Positions 46,294 through 55,613 of a DNA stretch of 64,000 nucleotides are shown one piece after another. The notes below the pieces were generated by a model. It was not told where the DNA came from, did no database searches, and worked only from the letters and a program-made list of their open reading frames with translations. The first letter of the stretch is position 1, and every line of letters begins with the position of its first letter. The position numbers and the translations under genes were made by a program. Source of the stretch: Scalindua sp964344685 (GTDB taxonomy: Bacteria; Planctomycetota; Brocadiia; Brocadiales; Scalinduaceae); the NCBI GenBank assembly GCA_964344685.1, contig CAYFOK010000018.1, forward strand, positions 23,521-87,520, in the 5' to 3' direction.

Positions 46294-47994
46294 ATGGCAG
46301 CAAAGCAGTTGTTATTTAAAGAAGATGCAAGGATGGCAATTAAGAGGGGAGTTACCAAGTTGGCCAGTGCGGTAAAATGTACACTGGGTCCGAGGGGTAG
46401 AAATGCTGTTCTTGATAAGGGATGGGGAAGTCCCACAATAACAAAAGACGGCGTATCCGTTGCTGAGGAGATTGAGTTGAAGGATCCATATGAGAATATG
46501 GGTGCAAAGCTGGTGAAAGAGGTAGCGTCTAAGACCAGCGATATCGCAGGGGATGGGACTACTACTGCTACAGTATTGGCTGAAGCTGTTTTCAATAACG
46601 GTTTGAAATGTGTTTCGGCTGGTATAGACCCTGTTGCGCTTAACCGCGGTATGAAGACAGCAGTTGATACTGTTGTAGAAAAGCTTCAAAGCATGAGTAA
46701 AAAGATTAAGGATCAGACCGAAATAGCTAATATTGGTACAATAGCATCTAATAATGATAGTGAAGTCGGTAAAATGATTGCAAATGCTATGGAAAAAGTC
46801 GGTAAAGATGGTGTTATTACGGTTGAAGAGGGAAAGAGTATTACATCAGACGTTGATATAGTTGAAGGTATGCAATTTGACCGTGGTTATTTGTCGCCTC
46901 ATTTTGCAACAGATAAAGATAATATGAAGGTGGAGCTAAAGGATGCTTATGTGTTGGTTCACGAGGAAAAGATATCTAACATAAAGGGTATTGTTCCTTT
47001 ACTTGAAAAGGTTTCAAAAACTAAAAAACCTCTTCTGATAATTGCGGAGGATATAGAGGGTGAGGCGCTGGCAACTTTGGTAATAAATAATATTCGTGGA
47101 ACTATTGTTTGCGCTGCGGTCAAAGCTCCAGGTTATGGTGACCGAAGGAAAGCTATGATGGATGATATCGCAATACTAACCGGCGGCAAGGCTGTTGTTA
47201 AGGATTTGGGTATACAGCTTGAAAGTATTGAGTTAGCCGACCTTGGTACGGTAAAGAAGGTAAATATAGATTCTGAGAATACGGTTCTTGTAAATGGCGG
47301 AGGCACTGCAAAAGATATAAGTGCACGTATAAATCAGATAAAAAGAGAGATTGAAGAGACTACTTCTGATTATGACCGCGAAAAACTGCAGGAAAGATTA
47401 GCAAAATTAGCAGGTGGTGTGGCGCAGATAAATGTCGGTGCATCAACTGAAACAGAGATGAAAGAGAAGAAGGCGCGTGTTGAGGATGCATTACACGCCA
47501 CACGTGCTGCAATCGCCGAGGGTGTATTGCCTGGTGGCGGCGTTGCTCTCTTAAGGGCATCTGAGGCGTTAGATAACCTGGAGTTGAAGGGCGATGAACA
47601 TTTCGGTGTTGATATCATAAAAAATGCTCTCAGCGAACCGATTAAGCAGATATCCAGAAATGCGGGATTGGAAGGCGCTGTTGTAGTAAGGAGTATTTTG
47701 AAATCAAAAGATAAGGCTTTTGGATATGATGCAGAAAAAGAAGAATACGGTAATCTTATTGAAGCTGGTGTAATTGATCCTGCAAAAGTAACAAGGAGTG
47801 CATTACAGAACGCATTAAGCATTGCAAGTATTCTGCTTACAAGTGATTGCCTTATTTCAGAAGTTCCAAGCAAAGATGACGCTATGATGCCTCCTGGTGG
47901 CGGTATGCCCGGTGGTGGAATGGGCGGTATGGGTGGCGGAATGCCAGGAATGGGTGGAATGCCCGGGATGGGTGGAATGCCTGGAATGATGTAA
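46294..47994 (+). CDS. groEL: Chaperonin GroEL, copy 1
   Basis: A 566-residue chaperonin with the usual equatorial, intermediate and apical parts: TLGPRGRNAVLDKGWG, the ATP-binding DGTTTATVLAEAV and GGGVALLRASEAL. It ends in a long Gly-Gly-Met tail (GGMGGGMPGMGGMPGM), the mark of a cavity-folding GroEL. AAAGGAGG lies before the ATG. It is followed by groES and then a second groEL. Confidence 0.97.
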   Translation: MAAKQLLFKEDARMAIKRGVTKLASAVKCTLGPRGRNAVLDKGWGSPTITKDGVSVAEEIELKDPYENMGAKLVKEVASKTSDIAGDGTTTATVLAEAVFNNGLKCVSAGIDPVALNRGMKTAVDTVVEKLQSMSKKIKDQTEIANIGTIASNNDSEVGKMIANAMEKVGKDGVITVEEGKSITSDVDIVEGMQFDRGYLSPHFATDKDNMKVELKDAYVLVHEEKISNIKGIVPLLEKVSKTKKPLLIIAEDIEGEALATLVINNIRGTIVCAAVKAPGYGDRRKAMMDDIAILTGGKAVVKDLGIQLESIELADLGTVKKVNIDSENTVLVNGGGTAKDISARINQIKREIEETTSDYDREKLQERLAKLAGGVAQINVGASTETEMKEKKARVEDALHATRAAIAEGVLPGGGVALLRASEALDNLELKGDEHFGVDIIKNALSEPIKQISRNAGLEGAVVVRSILKSKDKAFGYDAEKEEYGNLIEAGVIDPAKVTRSALQNALSIASILLTSDCLISEVPSKDDAMMPPGGGMPGGGMGGMGGGMPGMGGMPGMGGMPGMM

Positions 47995-48015
47995 GAACAG
48001 ACCAGAACAAACCAG

Positions 48016-48033
48016 TCAGGGATTTTTCCCTGA
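48016..48033 (+). repeat. Hairpin between groEL1 and groES
   Basis: TCAGGGA and TCCCTGA form a seven-base stem around TTTT. No T-run follows, so full termination is unlikely; it may protect the upstream mRNA or tune the groEL1:groES ratio. Confidence 0.5.
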
Positions 48034-48088
48034 TGATGAAAATTATTTCAGTTTTGCAAAAAACAATAGATAGAAGGGAGTATTTATT

Positions 48089-48376
48089 ATGGCTGTGAAA
48101 CCTTTAGATGATAGGGTAGTGATTGAACCGCTTGAAGCGGAAGAAAAGACTCAGGGTGGAATTGTTCTGCCGGACTCTGCAAAAGAAAAACCAACAAAAG
48201 GTAAAGTTGTATCTGTGGGAGAAGGTAAACTTCTCGATAACGGCAAAAGGGCCAAGCTTTTAGTAAAGAAAGGCGACCAGGTTCTCTATGGAAAGTATGC
48301 GGGAACAGAAATAACAGTTGGTGGAAAAGATTATCTTATTTTAAAAGAAAACGATATCTTGGCTAAAATTGATTAA
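48089..48376 (+). CDS. groES: Co-chaperonin GroES
   Basis: A 95-residue protein of normal length: MAVKPLDDRVVIEPLEAEEK at the start, then the mobile loop QGGIVLPDSAKEKP and the GKYAGTEI stretch. It caps the GroEL ring. It lies between the two groEL genes; either or both could be its partner. GAAGGGAG precedes the ATG. Confidence 0.97.
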   Translation: MAVKPLDDRVVIEPLEAEEKTQGGIVLPDSAKEKPTKGKVVSVGEGKLLDNGKRAKLLVKKGDQVLYGKYAGTEITVGGKDYLILKENDILAKID

Positions 48377-48396
48377 TCAAGTTCAGGAGGTATATT

Positions 48397-50019
48397 ATGG
48401 CTGCAAAACAGCTGTTGTTTGATGAAGAGGCAAGACGTAACATAAAGAACGGTATAAAAAAGCTGGCAGACGCTGTAAGAGTAACTATGGGTCCTACTGG
48501 CAGGAATTTAATTTTAGAAAAGAGCTTCGGATCTCCTACTGTTACTAAAGATGGTGTTACAGTAGCTAAAGAGGTAGAGCTTGGTGAGCCGTTTGAAAAT
48601 ATGGGAGCAAAGATGGTCTGCGAGGTAGCTTCAAAAACCAGTGATATAGCAGGTGACGGTACAACTACTGCAACAATTCTGGCTGAAGCGATCTATAATG
48701 AAGGTATGAAGTACGTAACTGCAGGCGTCAATACAATGGGCCTGAAAAGAGGTATAGATAAGGCCGTAGGTGTTGTAGTTGAAGAACTGGACAACATTTG
48801 CAAAAAGGTTAAGGATAGAGAACAGATTGCACAGGTTGGTACAATCTCAGCCAATAACGACCAGACTGTTGGAGACCTTCTGGCAGATGCGATGGATAGG
48901 GTTGGTAAGGACGGTGTTATTACGGTTGAAGAGGCAAAAAGTATGGGGACAACATTAGATATAGTCGAGGGTATGCAGTTTGATAAGGGTTTTATTTCTC
49001 CATACTTTGTTACAAAGGCTCAGACTATGGAGGTTATCTTTGATAATCCATACATATTAATTCATGAAAAAAAGATTTCCAATATGAAGGAACTGTTACC
49101 TTTACTTGAAAAGCTGGCGAGTGTTGGTAAACCGCTTTTAATTATTTCTGAGGAGGTAGAAGGTGAAGCGCTTGCAATGTTAGTGGTAAACAAGTTGCGA
49201 GGGGTTTTGAACTGTGCTGCGGTTAAGGCACCTGGTTTTGGCGATAGAAGGAAGGCTATTCTGGAAGATATAGCAATTCTGACAAATGGCCGTTTGATAT
49301 CAGAAGACCTTGGAATACAGTTAGAGACTCTGGAACTTGATGACCTTGGCACAGCGAAGCGTGTTACGATAGATAAGGAAAACACTACAATAATAGAGGG
49401 TAGTGGAAAGAAGTCAGATGTACAGGGCAGGATTTCTCAGATTAGAAATCAAATTGAACAGACAACTTCTGATTATGATAAGGAGAAGCTTCAGGAACGG
49501 CTGGCAAAACTTACTGGAGGTGTTGCTGTGATAAACGTAGGCGGAGCTACTGAGGCTGAAGTGAACGAAAGGAAAGCGCGTGTCGAAGATGCGTTGAATG
49601 CAACAAGAGCTGCTGTAGAGGAAGGAATTATCCCAGGTGGTGGAGTCGCTCTGATCAGGACAATACCGAAAGTTGAGGAGTTGCGCAAAAAGTTAAGAGG
49701 TGATGAGAAAATGGGTGTAGATATAATAGCAAGAGCTATCGAAGCACCTTTGAGACAGATTGTATCAAATACCGGTGGTGAAGGCTCAGTAATTGTTGAA
49801 GAAGTAAAAGAAAAAAGTACTAATACTGGTTTTGACGCAAACACTTCTGAATTTGTTGATATGTTTGAAAGAGGGATCATTGATCCTACAAAAGTTGCAC
49901 GTACTGCACTACAAAATGCGGCTAGTATAGCGGGACTCATGTTAACTACCGACGTAATGGTTACTGAGTTGAAAGAGGACGATGAAGAAGAGGAGCCGGT
50001 TGAGGGCAGTGTCTTTTAA
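48397..50019 (+). CDS. groEL: Chaperonin GroEL, copy 2, without the GGM tail
   Basis: A 540-residue chaperonin only moderately like copy 1. The ATP site (DGTTTATILAEAI) and the rest of the core are intact, but the tail is acidic (ELKEDDEEEEPVEGSVF) rather than Gly-Gly-Met. Such divergent paralogues are often specialised or form different rings. It starts 20 bases after groES with a TCAGGAGG site and ends before a strong terminator. Confidence 0.97.
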   Translation: MAAKQLLFDEEARRNIKNGIKKLADAVRVTMGPTGRNLILEKSFGSPTVTKDGVTVAKEVELGEPFENMGAKMVCEVASKTSDIAGDGTTTATILAEAIYNEGMKYVTAGVNTMGLKRGIDKAVGVVVEELDNICKKVKDREQIAQVGTISANNDQTVGDLLADAMDRVGKDGVITVEEAKSMGTTLDIVEGMQFDKGFISPYFVTKAQTMEVIFDNPYILIHEKKISNMKELLPLLEKLASVGKPLLIISEEVEGEALAMLVVNKLRGVLNCAAVKAPGFGDRRKAILEDIAILTNGRLISEDLGIQLETLELDDLGTAKRVTIDKENTTIIEGSGKKSDVQGRISQIRNQIEQTTSDYDKEKLQERLAKLTGGVAVINVGGATEAEVNERKARVEDALNATRAAVEEGIIPGGGVALIRTIPKVEELRKKLRGDEKMGVDIIARAIEAPLRQIVSNTGGEGSVIVEEVKEKSTNTGFDANTSEFVDMFERGIIDPTKVARTALQNAASIAGLMLTTDVMVTELKEDDEEEEPVEGSVF

Positions 50020-50055
50020 GTCAAATACCTGCAAAGGTTGAATAGCTGTTCTTAG

Positions 50056-50090
50056 AAAAGGCCGCATTTTAATGTGGCCTTTTTGTTTTT
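50056..50090 (+). terminator. Rho-independent terminator of the chaperonin operon
   Basis: GGCCGCAT and ATGTGGCC pair (one G-T) over TTTA, flanked by AAAA and followed by TTTTTGTTTTT. It ends groEL1-groES-groEL2 and separates it from dnaJ. Confidence 0.85.
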
Positions 50091-50270
50091 ATTTATCTTG
50101 TGTTTTCGACTGCAACCTGCTTGACATTTGCTCTATCACATGTATCATATAGTTTCAGTAGAGCATATTCTTGTTTTAAGATACTATAATATCTGTGTTT
50201 ACGTATTTTTGTGGTGAGATAAGCCGGATCATTGTTCCCGGGTTGACTATATAATATTTATGGCTGAAAA

Positions 50271-51395
50271 ATGAAAAAAGAAGATTATTATAACGTTCTT
50301 GGGGTTGATAGAGGTGCAAGTCCGGATGAAGTAAAACGTGCTTACAGGAAATTGGCGCTGAAGTATCATCCTGACAAAAACCCGGGTGATAAGAAGGCCG
50401 AAGAGAAATTTAAAATTGCAGCCGAAGCGTATGAAGTGATAAGCGATCCTGCTAAGAGAAAAAGATACGACCAATTTGGACATGAAGGATTAAGAGGTGG
50501 AGAATCAAGGGGATTTGGCAACTTTGAAGATATATTCGATGCCTTTGGTGATATCTTCGGTGGAGGCGGAGGCGGCAGCATTTTTGAGGATTTTTTTGGT
50601 GGCGGCAGAAGACAGGCGGAAAAACGCGGTGCCAGTTTAAGATGCGATATTTCTTTAGATTTTAAGGATGTAGCCACAGGTGTTGAGAAAACAATAGAGA
50701 TTACTAAAAGAGATATTTGTGAGGAGTGTCGGGGGACAGGTGCACGGAAAGGTACATCTCCTGTTTCCTGTCCATATTGTAAGGGTAAAGGTGAGGTTCA
50801 TCAGAGACAGGGCTTCTTCACTATAAGAACTACATGTCCTAAGTGTCAGGGTAACGGAAAGATAATAGAAACTCCTTGTAGAAAATGTAGCGGCCACGGC
50901 GTCTATCCTAAGAAGTCGAATATTAAGGTACAGGTTCCTGCGGGCATTGAGGATGGAGCGAGGCTGCGCGTCTCAGGCCAGGGTGAATCCGGAGCAAATG
51001 GAGCGCATCCTGGAGACCTGTATTGCGACATACACATAAAGCCGCATCCTATTTTCAAAAGGCAGGATTACGACATTATTTGTGAATTTCCGATTACATT
51101 TACTCAGGCGGCTTTAGGATGTGAAATTGAGGTACCTACTATTCTTGGAAAACTTAGAAAAGTTAGGATACCTGCCGGGATGCAAAGCGATGATATCATT
51201 TCAGTTAAGGGGGAGGGATTCCCTCATGTTCGTGGTTTTGGAGTAGGGAATATGTTAGTACACGTTGTTGTTGAAACCCCAACAAAATTGACTCCTAGGC
51301 AGGAAGAATTATTAAGAGAATTTGCAGAATCAGAACATAAGAATGTGACACCGAAAAGAAAGAGCTTCTTTCAGAAGGTTAAAAAGCTTTTTTAA
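50271..51395 (+). CDS. dnaJ: Chaperone DnaJ
   Basis: A 374-residue type I J-protein: J domain with the HPD motif (KYHPDKNPG, about residue 34), a Gly/Phe-rich linker, four CxxCxGxG zinc motifs (CEECRGTG, CPYCKGKG, CPKCQGNG, CRKCSGHG) and two beta-sandwich domains. It works with DnaK, whose gene is not here. The ATG has no strong ribosome binding site. grpE follows in 40 bases. Confidence 0.96.
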   Translation: MKKEDYYNVLGVDRGASPDEVKRAYRKLALKYHPDKNPGDKKAEEKFKIAAEAYEVISDPAKRKRYDQFGHEGLRGGESRGFGNFEDIFDAFGDIFGGGGGGSIFEDFFGGGRRQAEKRGASLRCDISLDFKDVATGVEKTIEITKRDICEECRGTGARKGTSPVSCPYCKGKGEVHQRQGFFTIRTTCPKCQGNGKIIETPCRKCSGHGVYPKKSNIKVQVPAGIEDGARLRVSGQGESGANGAHPGDLYCDIHIKPHPIFKRQDYDIICEFPITFTQAALGCEIEVPTILGKLRKVRIPAGMQSDDIISVKGEGFPHVRGFGVGNMLVHVVVETPTKLTPRQEELLREFAESEHKNVTPKRKSFFQKVKKLF

Positions 51396-51435
51396 AAACA
51401 CATTCTTGTGAAATCATTGGAGGATATTTGTTATT

Positions 51436-52131
51436 ATGTCTAATGGACAGAATAATCAGGACGAAGAAAATGTTAAGGCCGAACAGAGTGAAGCTCTAGA
51501 CCGGGAAAATATCGAGAGTTCTCAAGAAAATTCTGAGCTGGAAATAAATAAAGATGTAAACAGTAAAATGGAAAATGGTGATGAAGCAGTGCAGGAAGGG
51601 GATCAGGATAATACAGAGGCTCTTGCGGATTTGACAAATGAAGAGATTATTGAGTTAAAGAAAAAAGCGGAAGAGCGTGATTCTTACCTCGACCAACTGC
51701 TGAGAACCAAGGCGGAGTTTATGAACTATCAAAAGAGAATGGCTAAGGAAGGCGAATCATCTGCCCAGTTTGCTGTTCAGAGCCTTATACTTGATTTTCT
51801 ACCGGAACTTGATAATTTTGACAGGGCTTTGAAGCTGGCAGATAATTCTAAAGATTTTGAAAAGTTTGTGGAAGGTATCAGGCTGATAGAGGAGCAGTTG
51901 TTTAAGGTTTTAGGGAAATACGGTGTAGAGCCTATAGAAACAGTTGGAAAGGCATTTGATCCAAACCTTCATGAAGCTGTAATGGAGGAGGAGAATAATG
52001 AAATGCCTCATCATACAATTATTGATGAATTTCAGAAAGGCTTTCTCTTAAAGGAACGAGTTGTCAGGCCCTCAAAAGTAAAGGTTTCGAGGCGAACTGA
52101 AGAAGAGGAAGGCGAAAAATCTGACGAATAA
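51436..52131 (+). CDS. grpE: Nucleotide exchange factor GrpE
   Basis: A 231-residue protein with an acidic disordered N-terminus (1-75), a long coiled coil (EELKKKAEERDSYLDQLLR onward), then the beta-wing domain (KYGVEPIETVGKAFDPNLH and HEAVMEEENNEMP). It exchanges ADP on DnaK. TTGGAGG lies before the ATG. It sits after dnaJ without dnaK or hrcA. Confidence 0.95.
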   Translation: MSNGQNNQDEENVKAEQSEALDRENIESSQENSELEINKDVNSKMENGDEAVQEGDQDNTEALADLTNEEIIELKKKAEERDSYLDQLLRTKAEFMNYQKRMAKEGESSAQFAVQSLILDFLPELDNFDRALKLADNSKDFEKFVEGIRLIEEQLFKVLGKYGVEPIETVGKAFDPNLHEAVMEEENNEMPHHTIIDEFQKGFLLKERVVRPSKVKVSRRTEEEEGEKSDE

Positions 52132-52170
52132 CGCTTTATGTTTTTACATTAGTTAGAAAGAAGGAGAATT

Positions 52171-52458
52171 ATGCCAACTTACGATTACGAGTGTGATGCA
52201 TGTAACCATACATTTGAACTGTTTCAATCTATAACGGCAAGGCATATCAGAAAATGTCCGGAGTGCGGAAAACTGAAGGTAAAACGCCTGATCGGAACCG
52301 GTAGCACAATTATTTTTAAAGGTTCCGGTTTCTATCAAACAGATTACCGGAGTGAAGAATATAAATCACGACAGAAAACGGAAAAAACATCTTCCACCTC
52401 CGGCAAGAAAGATAGCAAAGCCAAGAAAAAAGAAACAAAGAAAGATGCCAAAGATTAA
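52171..52458 (+). CDS. FmdB-type zinc-ribbon protein
   Basis: A 95-residue protein opening MPTYDYECDACNHTFELFQS with Cys8/11 and Cys29/32, the standard FmdB ribbon, then a Lys-rich low-complexity tail from about 66. AAGGAG lies before the ATG. Its last 14 bases overlap the yacG start, so the two are translationally coupled. It is a second family member beside that at 2913. Confidence 0.85.
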   Translation: MPTYDYECDACNHTFELFQSITARHIRKCPECGKLKVKRLIGTGSTIIFKGSGFYQTDYRSEEYKSRQKTEKTSSTSGKKDSKAKKKETKKDAKD

Positions 52459-52627
52459 ATGCCGTGGTTGCGGTAAAGAGCTTTTCTACAATTCAATAAG
52501 TGACATATCTACATTTCCTTTTTGCAGTGAGCGTTGCAAGCTGGCAGATCTGGGTTCCTGGTTTAATGAAGAAAGGCGTATTGAAGGGCCGGTAGCAAAT
52601 GATAAGCTTGAGGACTACAATGAATAG
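52445..52627 (+). CDS. yacG: DNA gyrase inhibitor YacG-like
   Basis: A 60-residue zinc protein with C-x2-C and C-x3-C sites (CRGCGKEL, CSERCKLADLGSWFNEERRI), the YacG signature. E. coli YacG binds GyrB and blocks gyrase. The ATG at 52445 overlaps the end of the fmdB-like gene by 14 bases. The protein is short but complete; the frame is open upstream without a better start. Confidence 0.86.
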   Translation: MPKIKCRGCGKELFYNSISDISTFPFCSERCKLADLGSWFNEERRIEGPVANDKLEDYNE

Positions 52628-52949
52628 GTATGAGTAACTACCAATTACATTGCCTAAGAAAAGGTAGGTTGTAAGTCTTAGAATAGGGTGCTGCATTTAT
52701 CGTATTTTAATCGTACCACTCTCGATTTTAGGTTAAATACAAGCAATATTATTTACACTGTTTTTTTTGTTTCAAATATTGGAGAAAGATATATAATTGG
52801 AATTTGTTAAAAATTTATGTTCAGTGTTTTGAGTAGTATTAAAGTGCTCTGAAACTAATTCAGGGTGGGTCTAGAGTGTGTCGTCTATTAATATAAGCTA
52901 TGCAGATTTTTCTGTTTACTCCCGTAAGCAATAAGAAAGAGGTGTGTTA
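52628..52949. other. Intergenic region
   Basis: AT-rich spacer between yacG and the 52950 membrane protein gene. No gene or hairpin is supported; GAGG of the next gene is at its end. Confidence 0.4.
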
Positions 52950-54173
52950 ATGCAATCATTTATACAGGACTCTCAGAGTATTCTACGAGGTTTTAAAATG
53001 TCGCTTAGTTTTAACAAGCTGGTTTCTGCCTTTGTTGGAACTGCTTTCAGTATACTTTGGGTATTAGTAATCCTTGCATTTGGTTCTGCATTTGAATTAG
53101 TTGAAATTACTCCGTTTGATGTAATTAATAGATTCTTGATTTCACCGAGGATTGGCCTATGCAGTTTACTGAGTGCATTGGTATCGTCATTAAAAAGTGT
53201 AGAGTGGGGAGAGTATGTCGTTCTCATAGTCCTGGTTTTAGGATTAATGGTAATCTGGTCAATATTTGCAGGTTCAGTTACACGCCTGGCAGCTTTGGAA
53301 TTTGCCAGGGGTGAGAAACCAGGTCTTAAGGATTCTCTATCTTTTGTGATGAAGAAGTTCTGGTCATATTTCTGGTCTCCCCTTACACCTATCCTGGGAG
53401 TGTTATTTTTTATTGCATGTAATGTTGCTGGAGGCTTGTTAGGTAAAATAGATTTTGCCGGTGAAATTGCTGTCGCCGTTGGATTTCCTCTGGCTATTCT
53501 TTCAGGATTCTTAATTGTGTTTTTAGGCATTGTCGGCATTATAGGATTCTTACTTATGTTTCCTGCAATAAGCTCTGAAGGATCTGATGCTTTTGATGCA
53601 ATCAGTAGAGCATACAGCTATGTGTTATCAAGACCTTTGCACTTCCTTTCACTATTTATTACTATTATAATTTGTGGATCGATTCTTTCCTGTATCGTAG
53701 GGTATGGTGCATGCCTGGTTATGCAGACCAGCTATTTAACTGTTGGAATAGGTATGGGGGACAAGCTTAACGAAATAAGGTCTTTTATAGCAGGCTTAGG
53801 TGGATCTGGTGATACAATCACATCACTACAGCCCATGTCAATGAGGATTGCCGCTCTTCTGTTTATGCTCTATATAGTTTTGATTAAGATGGTGGTTGGA
53901 AGTATAGTAATTGCATTTTCAGGTTCTGCCAGTACTATTGCATATTTAATCATGAGGAAGGATGTTGATGGTACAGTAATTGAGGATGTATACATTGACG
54001 AAGAAGAGGAAGATGTGGTCGTGGGGGATACAGTGCCGGTTACTCCTGAAGATCCTGTAGTGCAGCAACCATCATCATCGCCTGGATTAAAAGAACCTCC
54101 AGAACAAGAAAAACCGAAGATCACAGAAGATTCACCGAAAAAGAGCGAATTGCCTCCAGAGAATCACGAATAG
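52950..54173 (+). CDS. Hypothetical polytopic membrane protein
   Basis: A 407-residue protein with about six membrane helices (e.g. LVSAFVGTAFSILWVLVILAF, VVLIVLVLGLMVIWSIFAGSV, LFMLYIVLIKMVVGSIVIAF). Residues from about 340 form an acidic tail (IDEEEEDVV) and then a Pro/Glu/Ser-rich stretch, probably cytoplasmic. GAGG seven bases before favours ATG at 52950 over GTG at 52944. It is not recognised; similar proteins are annotated only as hypothetical membrane proteins. der follows in 36 bases. Confidence 0.75.
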   Translation: MQSFIQDSQSILRGFKMSLSFNKLVSAFVGTAFSILWVLVILAFGSAFELVEITPFDVINRFLISPRIGLCSLLSALVSSLKSVEWGEYVVLIVLVLGLMVIWSIFAGSVTRLAALEFARGEKPGLKDSLSFVMKKFWSYFWSPLTPILGVLFFIACNVAGGLLGKIDFAGEIAVAVGFPLAILSGFLIVFLGIVGIIGFLLMFPAISSEGSDAFDAISRAYSYVLSRPLHFLSLFITIIICGSILSCIVGYGACLVMQTSYLTVGIGMGDKLNEIRSFIAGLGGSGDTITSLQPMSMRIAALLFMLYIVLIKMVVGSIVIAFSGSASTIAYLIMRKDVDGTVIEDVYIDEEEEDVVVGDTVPVTPEDPVVQQPSSSPGLKEPPEQEKPKITEDSPKKSELPPENHE

Positions 54174-54209
54174 GCCAGTAGGGCTGCAGGAAATGTTGAA
54201 AGAATAAAA

Positions 54210-55583
54210 ATGTTCCTTCCCATCGTAACTATCTTAGGAAGACCAAATGTAGGCAAGTCTTCCCTTCTAAATTGTCTGGCCAGTAAGCGCATTTCAATTG
54301 TTGATCCAACAAGTGGTGTCACCAGAGACAGAGTATCTGTAGAGATCGAGCACGAAGGAACTCTTTTCGAATTAATTGATACGGGCGGTATCGGGATTAC
54401 GGACATTGAGGATATAGCGCAGGAGGTAGACGTTCAGATCGAGATAGCAATTCAAAAGGCAAACCTGATTCTCTTCGTTGTTGATGTTCGTGACGGCATT
54501 ACGCCATTAGATGTTAAAGTTGCTGAGAGACTGCGAAAAATCAAAAAACCAATTCTGCTCATAGTAAATAAATGTGATGCGGAAAAATTTGATCTTCAGG
54601 CAACAGAATTTTTCAAACTGGGATTGGGAGAGCCTATGCCGGTTTCCGCATTACAAAGATTCGGCAGAATAGATCTTCTTGATAAGATTGTCTCTATGTT
54701 TCCTGAGATTGATACAAAGCTTGTGGAGACAGAACCGTTAATGAAGATTGCTATTGTAGGGAAGAGAAATGCGGGAAAATCCACGTTAATAAACACACTT
54801 GCTCAAGAGGAGAGGGTTATTGTCAGTGAGATACCCGGTACTACAAGGGATTCTGTCGATGTGAAATTTGAAATTGAGGGAAAAAAGTTTATTGCTATTG
54901 ATACGGCAGGTGTAAGAAAGAAGAAACATATTCAGGATTCTATTGAATTCTATGGTATGACAAGGGTGGAAAGGTCTATTCGTCGTGCAGATGTTGTAAT
55001 CCTGTTGATTGATGCGCCCAGGGAAATCTCTCAGGTAGATAAGAAAATAAGTGACTATATCAAGACTCAATATAAACCATGTTTACTGGTTGTTAGTAAA
55101 TGGGATCTTGCTGAGGATGTGGAAATTGAGGAATTTATTAAATATGTTCACGCCCGTTTGCCGGGGTTGGGCTTTGCACCTCTATCATTCATCAGTTCAT
55201 TCAGTGGAGAAAACATAATTGAGACTATTGAACTGGCTCAGGAAATGTTTCAACAGGCAAATACACGTGTGGCAACAGCAGAACTTAACGCAGTGCTTGA
55301 ACATGCTTTTACACGACACCGTCCAACAAAGAGGAAAACTAAAGTGTCAAAAGTCTATTATGCGACACAGGTGTCTGTCTGTCCGCCGACATTTGTTTTG
55401 TTTGTAAATGATAAAAGACTGTTCAATGCTGATTACGAAAGATACCTGTCGAACCAGTTACGAAACAATCTGCCTTTCAGTGAGATTCCACTGAAATTTT
55501 ATTTCAGGCCGAAGAGTAAATTTAACATGGATGCAGATGATACCAGATACTTCAGCAATAATAAGAGGCAGACTTATAGATAA
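54210..55583 (+). CDS. der: Ribosome biogenesis GTPase Der (EngA)
   Basis: A 457-residue protein with two Era-like G domains: GRPNVGKS at 10-17 with DTGG and NKCD, then GKRNAGKS near 182 with DTAG and SKWD. A KH-like C-terminal domain follows (VCPPTFVLFVNDKRLF). Der helps 50S subunit assembly. It converges on the homoserine dehydrogenase gene. Confidence 0.96.
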   Translation: MFLPIVTILGRPNVGKSSLLNCLASKRISIVDPTSGVTRDRVSVEIEHEGTLFELIDTGGIGITDIEDIAQEVDVQIEIAIQKANLILFVVDVRDGITPLDVKVAERLRKIKKPILLIVNKCDAEKFDLQATEFFKLGLGEPMPVSALQRFGRIDLLDKIVSMFPEIDTKLVETEPLMKIAIVGKRNAGKSTLINTLAQEERVIVSEIPGTTRDSVDVKFEIEGKKFIAIDTAGVRKKKHIQDSIEFYGMTRVERSIRRADVVILLIDAPREISQVDKKISDYIKTQYKPCLLVVSKWDLAEDVEIEEFIKYVHARLPGLGFAPLSFISSFSGENIIETIELAQEMFQQANTRVATAELNAVLEHAFTRHRPTKRKTKVSKVYYATQVSVCPPTFVLFVNDKRLFNADYERYLSNQLRNNLPFSEIPLKFYFRPKSKFNMDADDTRYFSNNKRQTYR

Positions 55584-55613
55584 TATGCTTTTTTATGCAA
55601 GTTATAAATTATT

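Noticed and set aside
47370..47873. Minus-strand open frame inside groEL1
   Set aside because: It mirrors the codon pattern of the true gene and has no recognisable motif.
52352..52444. Longer YacG start inside the fmdB-like gene
   Set aside because: The extra residues are the frame-shifted Lys-rich tail of the overlapping gene; family length fits the ATG at 52445.
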